This document shows, in pieces, positions 9,432 to 18,556 of a stretch of DNA of 64,000 bases. Location of the stretch: assembly GCF_001518815.1 (NCBI RefSeq), contig NZ_CP013987.1:2626501-2690500 (forward strand). Reading direction: 5' to 3'. The DNA is from Pseudomonas oryzihabitans. GTDB lineage: Bacteria > Pseudomonadota > Gammaproteobacteria > Pseudomonadales > Pseudomonadaceae. The position numbers were made by a program, and so were the translations under genes. The notes beneath the pieces are model-generated. The model was not told the origin of the DNA and searched no databases. It saw only the letters and a list, made by a program, of their open reading frames with translations. Numbering within the stretch: the stretch's first letter is position 1; every line of letters starts with the position of its first letter.

Positions 9432-10397
9432 ATGCCAGACGCCTTCGCGCGCCTCACCCCGGAAGTTGCCCAGCTGCTGGCGCAGTTGGCGGCCCAGCCG
9501 CAGCCGCCAATGGACAGCCTCACGCCGCAGGACGCGCGCGCCGCCTATGTGCAGATGAGTCGCGCACTTGGTCTGCCGCCGGCCCCGGTGGCGCGGGTCG
9601 AGGCGCTGAGCGCACCCGGTCCCCTGGGGCCCATCCCGCTGCGCCTCTATCGACCCTATGCGGAAGACGACCGGCTGCGCCCGCTGGTGGTCTATTTGCA
9701 TGGGGGCGGCTGGGTGATCGGCGACCTGGACAGCCATGATTCGCTCTGCCGACAGATTGCCCTGGGCACCGACTGCGCGGTGCTGGCGGTGCACTATGCC
9801 CTCGCCCCGGAACATCCGGCGCCGGCCAGTCCCGATGATGTCCTGGCCGTCCTGCACTGGCTGGCCGACGCCGGCAGCGCCTTCCACCTCGATCTCGACC
9901 GCGTCGCCGTAGCCGGCGACAGCGCCGGCGGTGGCCTGGCCGCCATGGCCGCCCTGCACCTGCGCGAAGGCCCCCTCACGCTCAGGGCCCAGGTGCTGAT
10001 CTATCCCGGGGTCGACAACACCCCCGAGGCCTGGAATCACCCCTCACGGATCGAGAATGCCCAGGTCCCGCCGCTGACCCGGCCGATGATGGACTACTTC
10101 TCCGGCATGTACCTGCAGGACGTGGATACCCGCGATCCGCGGGTGTCACCGCTCTATGCCTCCTCCCACACCAATCTGCCGCCAGCACTGATCTTTGCTG
10201 CCGAATGCGATGCCCTGCGCGACGACGCCCGCCTCTATGCCCAGGCGCTGATCGGAACCGGTAACGCCGTGGAGTACCACGAACTGCCGGGCATGATCCA
10301 TGGCTTCATCGAGATGCTCGGCGTGCTGCCAGGGGTGCGCTGGACCCTGGCGCGGACCAATGCCTTCCTGCGCGAGCACCTGCAGCACCAGGCCTGA
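9432..10397 (+). CDS. HSL-family alpha/beta hydrolase (esterase/lipase)
   Basis: A 321-residue cytoplasmic serine esterase of the hormone-sensitive-lipase group. The oxyanion motif HGGGW sits in VVYLHGGGWVIGDLDSHD (about residue 90), the nucleophile elbow is GDSAGGG (about residue 160), and the likely acid and base are the Asp in AECDALRDD and the His in GMIHGF. Length and order are normal for the family, which hydrolyses short-chain carboxylic esters. AGGAG precedes the start by about 7 bases. It is convergent with the carboxypeptidase gene and shows no operon partner; the natural substrate is unknown. Confidence 0.9.
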   Translation: MPDAFARLTPEVAQLLAQLAAQPQPPMDSLTPQDARAAYVQMSRALGLPPAPVARVEALSAPGPLGPIPLRLYRPYAEDDRLRPLVVYLHGGGWVIGDLDSHDSLCRQIALGTDCAVLAVHYALAPEHPAPASPDDVLAVLHWLADAGSAFHLDLDRVAVAGDSAGGGLAAMAALHLREGPLTLRAQVLIYPGVDNTPEAWNHPSRIENAQVPPLTRPMMDYFSGMYLQDVDTRDPRVSPLYASSHTNLPPALIFAAECDALRDDARLYAQALIGTGNAVEYHELPGMIHGFIEMLGVLPGVRWTLARTNAFLREHLQHQA

Positions 10398-10412
10398 GTC
10401 CGCCCCCGAGTG

Positions 10413-11582
10413 TCAGACCCGGCCGAACCAGTGCAGCACCAGACGATAGAGGTGCTGGGGCCAGCGTGACCACCAGCCGCCCTGCTCCACCGCCTCCAGG
10501 GCTACCAGCGGGCGGGTCTGCAGGACTCGCTCGCCATCCAGCAGCTCCAGTTGCCCCACCACCGCGCCCTGGGCGATGGGTGCCACCAGCGGCTCGTTCA
10601 GCACCAGGCGGTGCTGTGGGGGCTGCTGGCCCTTGGGATGGGTAAGGACCACGTCCTGAGTCACGCCCACCGGCACGCTGGAACGATCCCCCTCCCAGAC
10701 CGCCGGGGTACCCAGGGTCGCGCCGGCCTTGTCGACGGTCAGGTTGTCGAAGAAGCGAAAACCATAGGTCAGCAGCTTCTGGGTATCGGCGGCACGATTG
10801 TTGATCGAATTGGAACCGAACACCGCGGTGATCAGCCGGCGCCCGTCGCGCAGTGCCGAGGTCACCATGCAATAGCCAGCGGCCTCGGTGTGGCCGGTCT
10901 TGAGGCCGTCCACGCTGTGATCGCGCCAGAGCAGCAGATTGCGATTGGGCTGGCGGATGCCGTTCCAGGTGAAGTACTTCTTGGCGTAGAGCTCATAGTA
11001 GGCCGACTCGTCCTGGATGATGGCGCGGGCCAGCAGCGCCATGTCGTAGGGCGAGGAAAAGTGCTCGGGATTGGGCAGCCCGGTGGGATTCATGAAATGG
11101 CTGTCGTGCAGGCCGAGGCGCTGGGCAGTGGCGTTCATCAGGCTGGCGAAGCTGTCGTTGCTGCCGGCGATATGTTCGGCCAGCGCCACGCTGGCGTCGT
11201 TACCCGAATCGATGACGATGCCCTGCAGGAGATCGTGCACCGACACCGGGGTGCGCGGATCGAGAAACATCCGCGAGCCCTCGGTCCGCCAGGCGTGCTC
11301 GCTGACGGTGACCTTGTCGTCGGCCTTGAGCTGGCCGGCCTGGATATCGCGGGTCGCCACATAGACGGTCATCAGCTTGGTCAGGCTGGCGGGTGGCAGG
11401 TGCTCATGGGCGTCCTCCTCGGCGATCACCTGGCCGGTGGTGGCATCCATCAGCACCCAGGCCTTGGCCGAGAGCTGGGGTGGCGAGGGAATCAGGACGG
11501 AGGCGGTAGGCGCAGCCTCGACCTGGCCGAGCCAGGTGAGACCCAGGGCGGCGAGGCCGAGAAAGAGCAAGGGGCGTTTCAC
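10413..11582 (-). CDS. dacC: D-alanyl-D-alanine carboxypeptidase (PBP5/6 type)
   Basis: A penicillin-binding protein of about 389 residues that trims the terminal D-Ala from peptidoglycan stem peptides in the periplasm. All three active-site motifs are visible: SLTK in PPASLTKLMT, SGN in IDSGNDASVALAEH, and KTG in VDGLKTGHTEAAGY. A signal peptide (KRPLLFLGLAALGLTWL) starts right after a GTG at 11582; an upstream in-frame TTG at 11645 is possible, but neither has a convincing ribosome-binding site, so the start is uncertain. The C-terminal PBP5_C domain and a terminal amphipathic helix (QHLYRLVLHWFGRV) for membrane attachment fit the family. The symbol is by family resemblance; the dacA/dacC assignment is not certain. 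Confidence 0.88.
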   Translation of the reverse strand: MKRPLLFLGLAALGLTWLGQVEAAPTASVLIPSPPQLSAKAWVLMDATTGQVIAEEDAHEHLPPASLTKLMTVYVATRDIQAGQLKADDKVTVSEHAWRTEGSRMFLDPRTPVSVHDLLQGIVIDSGNDASVALAEHIAGSNDSFASLMNATAQRLGLHDSHFMNPTGLPNPEHFSSPYDMALLARAIIQDESAYYELYAKKYFTWNGIRQPNRNLLLWRDHSVDGLKTGHTEAAGYCMVTSALRDGRRLITAVFGSNSINNRAADTQKLLTYGFRFFDNLTVDKAGATLGTPAVWEGDRSSVPVGVTQDVVLTHPKGQQPPQHRLVLNEPLVAPIAQGAVVGQLELLDGERVLQTRPLVALEAVEQGGWWSRWPQHLYRLVLHWFGRV

Positions 11583-11691
11583 GAGCGGCAAATCCGGATC
11601 GGCAGGAGGGGTCGCCACCCTAGGCAAGCCCTGCCTCGGTCTCAAATGAAGGAAAGTGAAGAAAAATTTAGGAAGGCCCCACCGCCGACGT

Positions 11692-13065
11692 TCAGTCGGC
11701 GGTGGCGATGACCACCCTAGCGCCCACCGGCTCAGCCGCCGCGATGCTCAGGTGGAACCCGTGCAGCCGGACGATGGCCGCCACCAGCGACAGGCCTAGA
11801 CCGTAGCCTGGCTGCTGGCGACTGGCATCGCCGCGATAGAGCCGGCGCAGCACGCTCTCCCGCTCGGCTTCGGGAATGCCGGGGCCGTCGTCGATCACCT
11901 CGATGCGCACCGCGGTGCCGACCCCGCGTGCTACCAGGCGCACCTGGCCACCCTCGGGGGCGAACTTGAGGGCGTTGTCCAGCAGATTGACCAGCGCCTC
12001 GAACAGCAACTCGGCGTCGCCCTGCACCTCCGGCAACGCCTCGCCCAGTTCCAGACTCAAGGTCTGGGCCTTTTCCTGAGCCAGGGGCTCGTAGAAGTCG
12101 TGGGCCTGGCGCAGCAGCGCGGCCAGGTCCAGAGGGGCGAAGGCCATGCGGCGGCGGGTGTCCTCCAGTTCGGAGATGCGCAGCAGGCCCTGGAAGCGCG
12201 ACATGATGGCCTCGGTCTCGGCCAGTGCCTCGCCCAGGCTGTCGGCCTGAGGCGCCGCCAACGGCAGCTGCTGCAATTGGTGCAGTCGCGCCCGCAATCG
12301 CGTCAGTGGGGTGCGCAGGTCATGGGCGATGCCGTCGCAGACCCCTTTCACCTCGTGCATCGAACGCTCCAGCTGGGCCAGGGTGGTGTTGACCGCATCG
12401 GCCAGCATGTCCAGCTCGTCATGCCGAGACGACAGCGGCAGGCGCTCCTCCAGATGACCGGCGACGATCCGTTCCAGGCTGCGCTGCAGCCGTTCCACCC
12501 GTCGTAGCGGGCGCCGCCGCAATAGGTGCCAGCCCACCAGGCCGGGTATCAGGGTCAGCGACAGCCCCCAGAACAGCGCCTGGCCGATGATGCCGCCTAC
12601 CGCCGAGATCGAGCCGCCATCGCGCGCCAGCACCAGGATGCGGCCGTCCGCGCGGCGCTGCAGGAAGGCGTGGCTGCTACGCGTTTCGTCCAGGGCATCG
12701 GTGGTCCTGAGGCCGCGCTGCAGATAGTGCACCTGGCCGTCGTCCGGCAGGTTGCGCAGGAGCTTCACCAGGTTGCCGGCGATATAGCGACCATCGGCCT
12801 CGAACAGGCCGTAGGCGTCGATGCCGGGCATGGAAAAGACCTCACTGGCCTGCAGCTCACCCAGCAGGTCACGGTCGGCGACCTTGCGGTAGTAGTGCGC
12901 CCGTTGCAGCAGGGTGCGTTCCGCCACGGCGCCGAGGTAGTTGGAGATCTGCCAGTAGAGCACCCCGGTGAAGACCGCCCCCCAGGCGGCAAAGAACAGC
13001 GCATAGAGGGCCAGCAGGCGACTGCTGCCCGAGCGCCATCGTCTAGTCCTGGGCGACGAGGACAT
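11692..13065 (-). CDS. Two-component sensor histidine kinase (OmpR-partner type)
   Basis: A 457-residue membrane kinase. Two transmembrane segments (about residues 15-40 and 155-180) flank a periplasmic region of roughly 115 residues, followed by HAMP, a HisKA domain with GIAHDLRTPLTRLRARL, and HATPase_c with LLDNALKFAPEGG, DDGPGIPEAE and GYGLGLSLVAAIV. The chosen start at 13065 (MSSSPRTRR) lies inside the end of the upstream response regulator, a 23-base overlap that implies translational coupling. It should phosphorylate the regulator at 13043-13720. The carboxypeptidase lies about 110 bases downstream on the same strand, so a cell-envelope signal is possible but not shown. Confidence 0.9.
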   Translation of the reverse strand: MSSSPRTRRWRSGSSRLLALYALFFAAWGAVFTGVLYWQISNYLGAVAERTLLQRAHYYRKVADRDLLGELQASEVFSMPGIDAYGLFEADGRYIAGNLVKLLRNLPDDGQVHYLQRGLRTTDALDETRSSHAFLQRRADGRILVLARDGGSISAVGGIIGQALFWGLSLTLIPGLVGWHLLRRRPLRRVERLQRSLERIVAGHLEERLPLSSRHDELDMLADAVNTTLAQLERSMHEVKGVCDGIAHDLRTPLTRLRARLHQLQQLPLAAPQADSLGEALAETEAIMSRFQGLLRISELEDTRRRMAFAPLDLAALLRQAHDFYEPLAQEKAQTLSLELGEALPEVQGDAELLFEALVNLLDNALKFAPEGGQVRLVARGVGTAVRIEVIDDGPGIPEAERESVLRRLYRGDASRQQPGYGLGLSLVAAIVRLHGFHLSIAAAEPVGARVVIATAD

Positions 13066-13720
13066 AGCCGGCCCCGCGTACCGTGTGCACCAGTGGCCGC
13101 CCTGCCCCCTCGATCTTGCGTCGCAGGCGGCCCATGTGCACATCGATGATGTTGGTGCCCGGATCGAAGTGATAGCCCCAGACCTGCTCGAAGAGCATGG
13201 TGCGGGTGACCAGCTGGCCCGCGTTGCGCATCAGGTAGGTGAGGATCTTGAATTCGGTGGGCAACAGGGCGATGGCCTCTCCGGCGCGGGTCAGGGTGTT
13301 CTCGATCAAATCCAGGGTCAGCTCGCCGACCCGCAGCTGGTGACTGGCGGATGACACGGCCGGCCGCCGCAACAGCGCCTCCAGCCGGGCCATCATTTCC
13401 ACCAGGGAAAACGGCTTGGTCAGGTAGTCGTCACCGCCGCATCTCAGGCCGCGGACGCGTTCGTCGACATCGGACAGGGCGCTGAGCATGAGCACGGGGG
13501 TAGCGATGCCAAGACCCCGCAGGGTGCTGACGATGGTCAGGCCATCGAAGTCCGGTAGCATGCGGTCGAGGGTGATGATGTCGTGGCCGCCGGCAATGGC
13601 CGCGGCGAGACCGTCGCGGCCGGTGCTTTCCCAGCGTACCTGGTAGTGCTGGGCCTGCAATTCGCTGGCGATGGCGTGGGCGGTCACCTCGTCGTCTTCG
13701 ATGACCAAAGCCTGGGTCAT
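13043..13720 (-). CDS. OmpR/PhoB-family response regulator
   Basis: A 225-residue DNA-binding regulator. The N-terminal receiver has the acidic pair in IEDDEVTA, the phospho-acceptor Asp in ITLDRMLPDFDG and the conserved lysine in YLTKPF. The C-terminal winged helix (about residues 128-222) contains LLPTEFKILTYLMRN, NIIDVHMGRLRRKIEG and ends VRGAGYVL. It is the first gene of a coupled pair with the sensor kinase that overlaps its 3' end. The promoter must lie in the 151-bp divergent region shared with the aconitate isomerase-like gene at 13872, which contains an AT-rich stretch at 13783-13801. Confidence 0.93.
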   Translation of the reverse strand: MTQALVIEDDEVTAHAIASELQAQHYQVRWESTGRDGLAAAIAGGHDIITLDRMLPDFDGLTIVSTLRGLGIATPVLMLSALSDVDERVRGLRCGGDDYLTKPFSLVEMMARLEALLRRPAVSSASHQLRVGELTLDLIENTLTRAGEAIALLPTEFKILTYLMRNAGQLVTRTMLFEQVWGYHFDPGTNIIDVHMGRLRRKIEGAGRPLVHTVRGAGYVLVAQD

Positions 13721-13871
13721 GATGGCCTCTGGATCTGGCGCCCGGTCTGGCGGACCGCACAGCCTAGGGAAAACCTCCAGGGTAATAAATTAAATTTTTC
13801 TTCATCCGGACTAACGCGCTCCGCGCACGCCCGCGGTCTATCGTCCGTTCTTTCCTATCGGAGTCATCCTC

Positions 13872-14660
13872 ATGTTTCCACGTTTGCCCACCCTTGCCCT
13901 CGGCGCCCTGCTGCTGGCTTCCACCCCGCTGCTGGCCGCGCAACCCGTCACCACCCTCACGGTGCTGAGCTCGGGCGGCATCATGGGCACCATCCGCGAG
14001 GTCGCCCCGGCCTATGAAAAGGCCACTGGGGTCAAGCTGGACATCGCCGCCGCGCCATCCATGGGTGATACGCCCCAGGCCATTCCCAATCGCCTGGCAC
14101 GCAATGAGCCGGCCGACGTGGTGCTGATGGTGGGTTCGGCGCTGGACAAGCTGGTCGCCAGTGGCCAGGTGGCCAAGGACAGCCGCGTCGACCTGGGCCA
14201 GTCCTTTATCGCCATGGCAGTGCGCCAGGGCGCACCCAAGCCGGACATCTCGAACATGGACGCCTTCAAGCAGACCCTGGAGAAGGCCCAGTCGGTGGCC
14301 TATTCCGACAGCGCCAGCGGCGTCTACCTGTCGCGCATCCTCTTCCCGCGCATGCAGCTGGACAAGAGCTTCATGGCCAAGGCACGCATGATTCCCGCCG
14401 AACCCGTGGGCGCCGTGGTAGCCCGTGGCGAAGCGCAGCTGGGCTTCCAGCAGTTGAGCGAGCTGAAGGCGGTGTCAGGCATCGACATCGTCGGCCTGAT
14501 CCCCGACCAGGCGCAGAAGATGACCCTCTACTCCGGCGCCATGGTCAGCAAGAGTCAGCACCCCGAGGCCGCTCGCGCCCTGCTCCAGTACCTGGCCTCG
14601 AAAGACGCCGCCAAGGCCATCGAGGACAGCGGCCTCAAGCCGGTTCCCGCCCAGCCGTAA
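13872..14660 (+). CDS. ais: Periplasmic aconitate isomerase (ModA-like fold)
   Basis: A 262-residue exported protein that automated annotation would call a molybdate-binding protein. It has a signal peptide whose AxA-type site (STPLLA) gives a 22-residue leader. The mature part follows the ModA-like two-lobed fold but lacks the usual molybdate-site pattern; it has PSMGDTPQAIPNRLARNEP and later YSDSASGVYLSRILF. From memory, aconitate isomerase Ais of Pseudomonas sp. WU-0701 is a 262-residue protein with a 22-residue leader that resembles ModA proteins of P. psychrotolerans, so length, leader and fold all match. It would interconvert trans- and cis-aconitate in the periplasm. No modB/modC genes lie nearby; a CitMHS transporter is convergent 17 bases away. 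CGGAG precedes the start. Alternative: an orphan binding protein. Confidence 0.75.
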   Translation: MFPRLPTLALGALLLASTPLLAAQPVTTLTVLSSGGIMGTIREVAPAYEKATGVKLDIAAAPSMGDTPQAIPNRLARNEPADVVLMVGSALDKLVASGQVAKDSRVDLGQSFIAMAVRQGAPKPDISNMDAFKQTLEKAQSVAYSDSASGVYLSRILFPRMQLDKSFMAKARMIPAEPVGAVVARGEAQLGFQQLSELKAVSGIDIVGLIPDQAQKMTLYSGAMVSKSQHPEAARALLQYLASKDAAKAIEDSGLKPVPAQP

Positions 14661-14677
14661 TCGCCAGGCCGCCGGCG

Positions 14678-15991
14678 TCAGACGAAGAACGAAATGGCGC
14701 CTGTGAGCAGCGCGAGGGCGGTGATGACCAGGGAGGTCAGCACCGCCCATTTGACAGTGGCCTTCTGGAAGTCACCGATGTCGCGGTCGACCATGCCCAC
14801 CAGCAACAGGGTGGAGGCCACCAGCGGACTCATCAGGTGCACCGGCTGGCCCAGCACCGAGGCGCGGGCGATCTCCACCGGGTCGATGCCGTAGGCCGCG
14901 GCGGCATTGGCCAGGATGGGCACCACCCCGAAGTAGTAGGCATCGTTGGACAGCACGAAGGTCAGCGGCATGCTGGTGATGGCCACCACCAGCGGGAACC
15001 AGTGGCCCCAGGCCGGCGGGATCCAGTCGACCAAGGTCTGGGCCAGGGCGTCGACCATCTTGGTGCCGGAAAAGATGCCGGCGAAGATGCCTGCGGCGAA
15101 CACCAGCAGCACCACGGTCATGGCATTGCCGGAGTGCGCCAGGATGCGCTCCTTCTGCAGCTCCAGCTGCGGGTAGTTGATCATCAGCGCCAGCACGAAG
15201 CCGATCATGAAGAGAATGGCGGCATGCATCACGCCCATGACCAGGGCGGTCATCACCAGGATCACCAGCACCAGGTTGACGTAGGCCAGGCGGGGGCGCT
15301 TGTTCGGCGAGTCGCCGAGGATCTCCTCGATATAGCACCTGCCACCGGCCGCCCCACCACTTTCCAGGCTGACGTTGCCGATGCGGGCGCGCTCGCGGCG
15401 ACCGAGCAGGAAGGCGGTGAACACCACCCAGGCCGCCCCGCCAATCACCGTGGGCAACAGGGGGATGAAGTAGGCGGTGGCGTCCAGGCCCAGCGCGGCG
15501 ATGGCGCGGGTGGCAGGGCCACCCCAGGGACTCATGCCGCTCATGATGCTCAGGGAGAGCATGGACACCGTCGCCAGCACCATGGGATTCATGCCGATCC
15601 GCTTGTACAGCGGCAACATGGCGGCGCAGGTGATCATGTAGGTGGTGGTACCGTCGCCGTCCAAAGCGACCAGCAGCGAGAGCAGCGCGGTGCCGATGGC
15701 GATCTTCACCGGATCACCGTTGACGCGCTTGAGGATCTTGCGGATCAGGGGATCGAACAGGCCGGCATCGATCATCAGGCCGAAGAAGAGGATGGCGAAC
15801 AGCAGCAGCGCCGCCGAGGGCGCCACCATCTTGAGGCCGTCGAGCATCATCTTGCCGGTGGTGGGGGCGAAGCCACCGATGAGGGCGAAAACGATGGGCA
15901 CCACGGTGAGCGCCACGATGGGCGACAAACGTTTGCTCATGATCAGGTAGGTGAAGGTCACCACCATGATCAGACCGAGAAGCGCGAGCAT
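14678..15991 (-). CDS. CitMHS-family citrate/tricarboxylate-metal:proton symporter
   Basis: A 437-residue membrane protein with about 12 hydrophobic segments. Characteristic stretches are SKRLSPIVALTVVPIVFALI near the start, LVALDGDGTTTYMITCAAML, SMSPWGGPATRAIAALG-like residues in the middle, and VLSNDAYYFGVVPIL, all typical of CitM/CitH-type transporters that take up citrate or related tricarboxylates as complexes with divalent cations. The start at 15991 is preferred over 15997 because AAGGGA is then 7 bases upstream. It ends 17 bases from the aconitate isomerase gene and is downstream of dctA and the galD-like gene on the same strand, so it fits uptake of aconitate or citrate. Confidence 0.87.
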   Translation of the reverse strand: MLALLGLIMVVTFTYLIMSKRLSPIVALTVVPIVFALIGGFAPTTGKMMLDGLKMVAPSAALLLFAILFFGLMIDAGLFDPLIRKILKRVNGDPVKIAIGTALLSLLVALDGDGTTTYMITCAAMLPLYKRIGMNPMVLATVSMLSLSIMSGMSPWGGPATRAIAALGLDATAYFIPLLPTVIGGAAWVVFTAFLLGRRERARIGNVSLESGGAAGGRCYIEEILGDSPNKRPRLAYVNLVLVILVMTALVMGVMHAAILFMIGFVLALMINYPQLELQKERILAHSGNAMTVVLLVFAAGIFAGIFSGTKMVDALAQTLVDWIPPAWGHWFPLVVAITSMPLTFVLSNDAYYFGVVPILANAAAAYGIDPVEIARASVLGQPVHLMSPLVASTLLLVGMVDRDIGDFQKATVKWAVLTSLVITALALLTGAISFFV

Positions 15992-16105
15992 AGGCATATC
16001 CCTTGTTCTTGTTGTGTGCCTGGCCAAACGCAGGCCAGCCGATCCCCTCCTCCGGCCAGCTGACGACGCGGAGGTGGGGCTACAGCAGGAGAGGCGTTGG
16101 CGCGA

Positions 16106-17419
16106 TCAGGCGTGGGGACGGACGTCCGGTACGGTCCACTCGACGGCGTCGGGCATTGCCTGGGGTTCGGCCTTGCCGCTGGCCAGGGCGCGTAACAGCC
16201 GCTCCCGATCGCAGGCACCTTCGGACAGCGAGATCACCACGGTGGCCACGGCGTTACTCGCCAGGCTGGTCAGCGCGCGGGCTTCGGACATGAATCTGTC
16301 GATCCCGATGAGCAGCGCGAGTCCCGCCAGGGGGATGTCATGGATCACGGTGAGGGTCGAGGCCAGGGCGACGAAGCCGCTGCCGGTCACGCCGGCTGCG
16401 CCCTTGGAGGACAGCAGCATGATCGCCAGCATGGTCAGGGTCTGGCCGATGGTCAGGTCGATGTTGCAGGCCTGGGCGATGAAGACGGCGGCCAGCGACA
16501 GGTAGATGGCGGTGCCGTCCAGGTTGAAGGAATAGCCAGTGGGCAGCACCAGACCGACCACGCCCTTCTTGCAGCCCAGACCTTCGAGCTTCTGCAGCAT
16601 GCGCGGCAGCACCGGCTCAGTGGACGAGGTGCCCAGCACCACCAGGAATTCCTCCCGGAAGTAACGCAGGAGTTTCCACAGGCTGAAGCCCCGCGAGCGG
16701 CACAGGGCGCCCAGCACCACGAAGACGAAGAAGGCGCAGGCGATATAGAGGGTGGCGATCAACTTGGCCAGGGAGCCCAGCGAGGTGATGCCGTACTGGC
16801 CGACGGTAAAGGCCAGGGCGCCGAAGGCGCCGATCGGGGCGAAGCGCATCAGGTAGCCGAAGATCCTGAAGACCATCTGGGAGGCCGACTCCAGCACGTT
16901 CAGCACCGGCCGGCCGCGGTCCCCCATGGAGGACAGGGCGAAACCGCAGAGCACGGCGATGAACAGCACCGGCAGTACCTCACCCTTGTTGAACGCCCCC
17001 ATGAAGGTGTCCGGGATGATGTGCATGAAGAAGTCCACCACGCTGAGCTTGGCCGCCGACGCCGTGTACTGGGCGATGCTGGCGGTGCTCAGGGTCGCGG
17101 GATCGATGTTCATGCCCACACCGGGCTGGAACAGATAGACCGCGCCGAGGCCGATGAACAGGCTGATGACGGTGAGCACCAGGAACAGCAGGAGCGTCTT
17201 GCCCATCAGCCGACCCAGGCTGCTCTTGTCGGTCATGCCGGCGATGCCGGTGACGATGGTGCAGAACACCACCGGGGCGATCATCATCTTGATCAGCTTG
17301 ATGAAGGCGTCACCCAGAGGCTTGAGCGCAACGGCCTGTTGCGCCCAGAAGTGACCGACCAGCACCCCGAGGACCACGGCGCAGAGGATCTGGAAGTACA
17401 GCGATTTGGCAAGTTTCAT
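16106..17419 (-). CDS. dctA: C4-dicarboxylate:cation symporter (DctA family)
   Basis: A 437-residue inner-membrane symporter of the DAACS family. It starts MKLAKSLYFQILCAVVLG and shows the re-entrant loop and substrate-site motifs: SSTEPVLPRML (serine-rich hairpin), GLVLPTGYSFNLDGTAIY, and SSKGAAGVTGSGF. DctA proteins import succinate, fumarate, malate and sometimes orotate or citrate with protons or sodium. It lies 114 bases upstream of the CitMHS gene and 57 bases downstream of the galD-like gene, all on the minus strand, suggesting one operon with an extra promoter. A GTTTATTGAAGTT stretch just upstream (17431-17443) resembles one in front of the galD-like gene. A second DctA gene occurs at 41103. 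Confidence 0.9.
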   Translation of the reverse strand: MKLAKSLYFQILCAVVLGVLVGHFWAQQAVALKPLGDAFIKLIKMMIAPVVFCTIVTGIAGMTDKSSLGRLMGKTLLLFLVLTVISLFIGLGAVYLFQPGVGMNIDPATLSTASIAQYTASAAKLSVVDFFMHIIPDTFMGAFNKGEVLPVLFIAVLCGFALSSMGDRGRPVLNVLESASQMVFRIFGYLMRFAPIGAFGALAFTVGQYGITSLGSLAKLIATLYIACAFFVFVVLGALCRSRGFSLWKLLRYFREEFLVVLGTSSTEPVLPRMLQKLEGLGCKKGVVGLVLPTGYSFNLDGTAIYLSLAAVFIAQACNIDLTIGQTLTMLAIMLLSSKGAAGVTGSGFVALASTLTVIHDIPLAGLALLIGIDRFMSEARALTSLASNAVATVVISLSEGACDRERLLRALASGKAEPQAMPDAVEWTVPDVRPHA

Positions 17420-17476
17420 GGGGCATCACCGTTTATTGAAGTTGTGCGGATGCGCTGGTGGTTGGGGGATATCGCG

Positions 17477-18556
17477 TTAGCCGGCGAGCCTCCGCGCGAC
17501 GGGCGCGTAGACATGGCCGGCGAACAGGCGGCGCGCGGTCCGGACGACCGAGGCCTGGATGGTAGTGCCGTCAGCGCCGCCGCGCGACAGCACCACGTCG
17601 ATACCGCCGCTGGGATGCTCCAGGCGAACGTCGGTGAGGGTTTCGGCGCCGGCTCCGAGCAGCGCCATCACCACCGTTTCCGGGGTGACGCAGGCGGTGG
17701 CCAGGCCGATGGAGCCGGTGATGGCCAGCGCCCGGTGGCAGCTGTGCGGCATGAAGTAGCGGACCTGCAGGGTGCCGCTGTGCTGAGGCAGGGAAATCAG
17801 CACCGGCTTGGGGATCACCTTGCCGCTGACATCGCCCAGGCCCATGGCCCGGCCGGCCTGCAGCCGCAGGGCTTCCAGCCGCGCCAGCAGCCCGGTGTCG
17901 GCGTCCAGCTCGGCCGGGCGCTCGCTGCCGGTCACACCCAGGTGGCGGGCGTCGACGATCATCATCGGCATGGCCATATCGATGCAGGTCACCGGCACCC
18001 CGTCGAAGACATCGGTGGCCTGGCCCGTGGGAAACAGCTTGCCGGTCTTGCTGCCCACGGCGTCGAGAAAGGTCAGTTGGACCGGTGCCGCGGTGCCGGG
18101 CACGCCGTCGATGGCGGTATCGCCTTCGTAGCGCACCACGCCGCCGGGCGTGTGCACCAGGGCGTCGACGAAGCTGTCGGTGTTGAGGTTGCGGATACGC
18201 ACCAGGGTCTTGCCGTCTCTGGCGGCGACCAGGCCCTGCTCCACGGCGAAAGGACCCACGGCGCAGAGCATGTTGCCGCAGTTAGGCGCGGTATCGACAC
18301 GGCGGTCGGCGACCATCACCTGAACGAAGAGGTAATCCACGTCGGCATCGGCATGGCTGGACGGGCTGATGATGGCGACCTTGCTGGTCTGGGGACTGCC
18401 ACCCCCGATGCCGTCGATTTCCAGCTCGTGGCCGGCGCCCATGAGGTCGATCAGCATCTCGTCGCGTAGCGCGGGATCGCTGGGCAGGTCGCTGGCGTGG
18501 AAGAAGGGCCCCTTGGAGGTGCCACCGCGCATGAGAACGCAGGGAATACGTTGCAT
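17477..18556 (-). CDS. galD: GalD-like 4-oxalomesaconate tautomerase / PrpF-family isomerase
   Basis: A 359-residue cytoplasmic enzyme of the PrpF family (diaminopimelate-epimerase-like fold), which moves double bonds or converts cis/trans isomers of tricarboxylates. Family hallmarks include LMRGGTSKGPFF at the start, DGIGGGSPQTSKVAII, NCGNMLCAVGPFA, IDMAMPMMIVDA and HSCHRALAITGSIGLATAC. The closest match I can recall is GalD of Pseudomonas putida (gallate pathway); PrpF (2-methylaconitate isomerase) and aconitate-isomerising relatives belong to the same family. No galB or galC hydratase/aldolase genes lie nearby, and the neighbours are citrate and dicarboxylate transporters, so an aconitate-like substrate is equally possible. 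The start at 18556 has AAGAGA upstream. It is divergent from the LysR gene. Confidence 0.8.
   Translation of the reverse strand: MQRIPCVLMRGGTSKGPFFHASDLPSDPALRDEMLIDLMGAGHELEIDGIGGGSPQTSKVAIISPSSHADADVDYLFVQVMVADRRVDTAPNCGNMLCAVGPFAVEQGLVAARDGKTLVRIRNLNTDSFVDALVHTPGGVVRYEGDTAIDGVPGTAAPVQLTFLDAVGSKTGKLFPTGQATDVFDGVPVTCIDMAMPMMIVDARHLGVTGSERPAELDADTGLLARLEALRLQAGRAMGLGDVSGKVIPKPVLISLPQHSGTLQVRYFMPHSCHRALAITGSIGLATACVTPETVVMALLGAGAETLTDVRLEHPSGGIDVVLSRGGADGTTIQASVVRTARRLFAGHVYAPVARRLAG

Noticed and set aside
13872-14660. Molybdate ABC transport function for the ModA-like protein
   Set aside because: No permease or ATPase gene is adjacent, the usual oxyanion-site pattern is not visible, and length and leader fit aconitate isomerase.
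14837-18469. Very long open frames on the plus strand, opposite the CitMHS, DctA and galD-like genes (408 and 709 codons)
   Set aside because: They are antisense shadows caused by high GC and biased codon use: composition is rich in His/Gly/Gln/Asp, no domain is visible and no ribosome-binding site precedes them.
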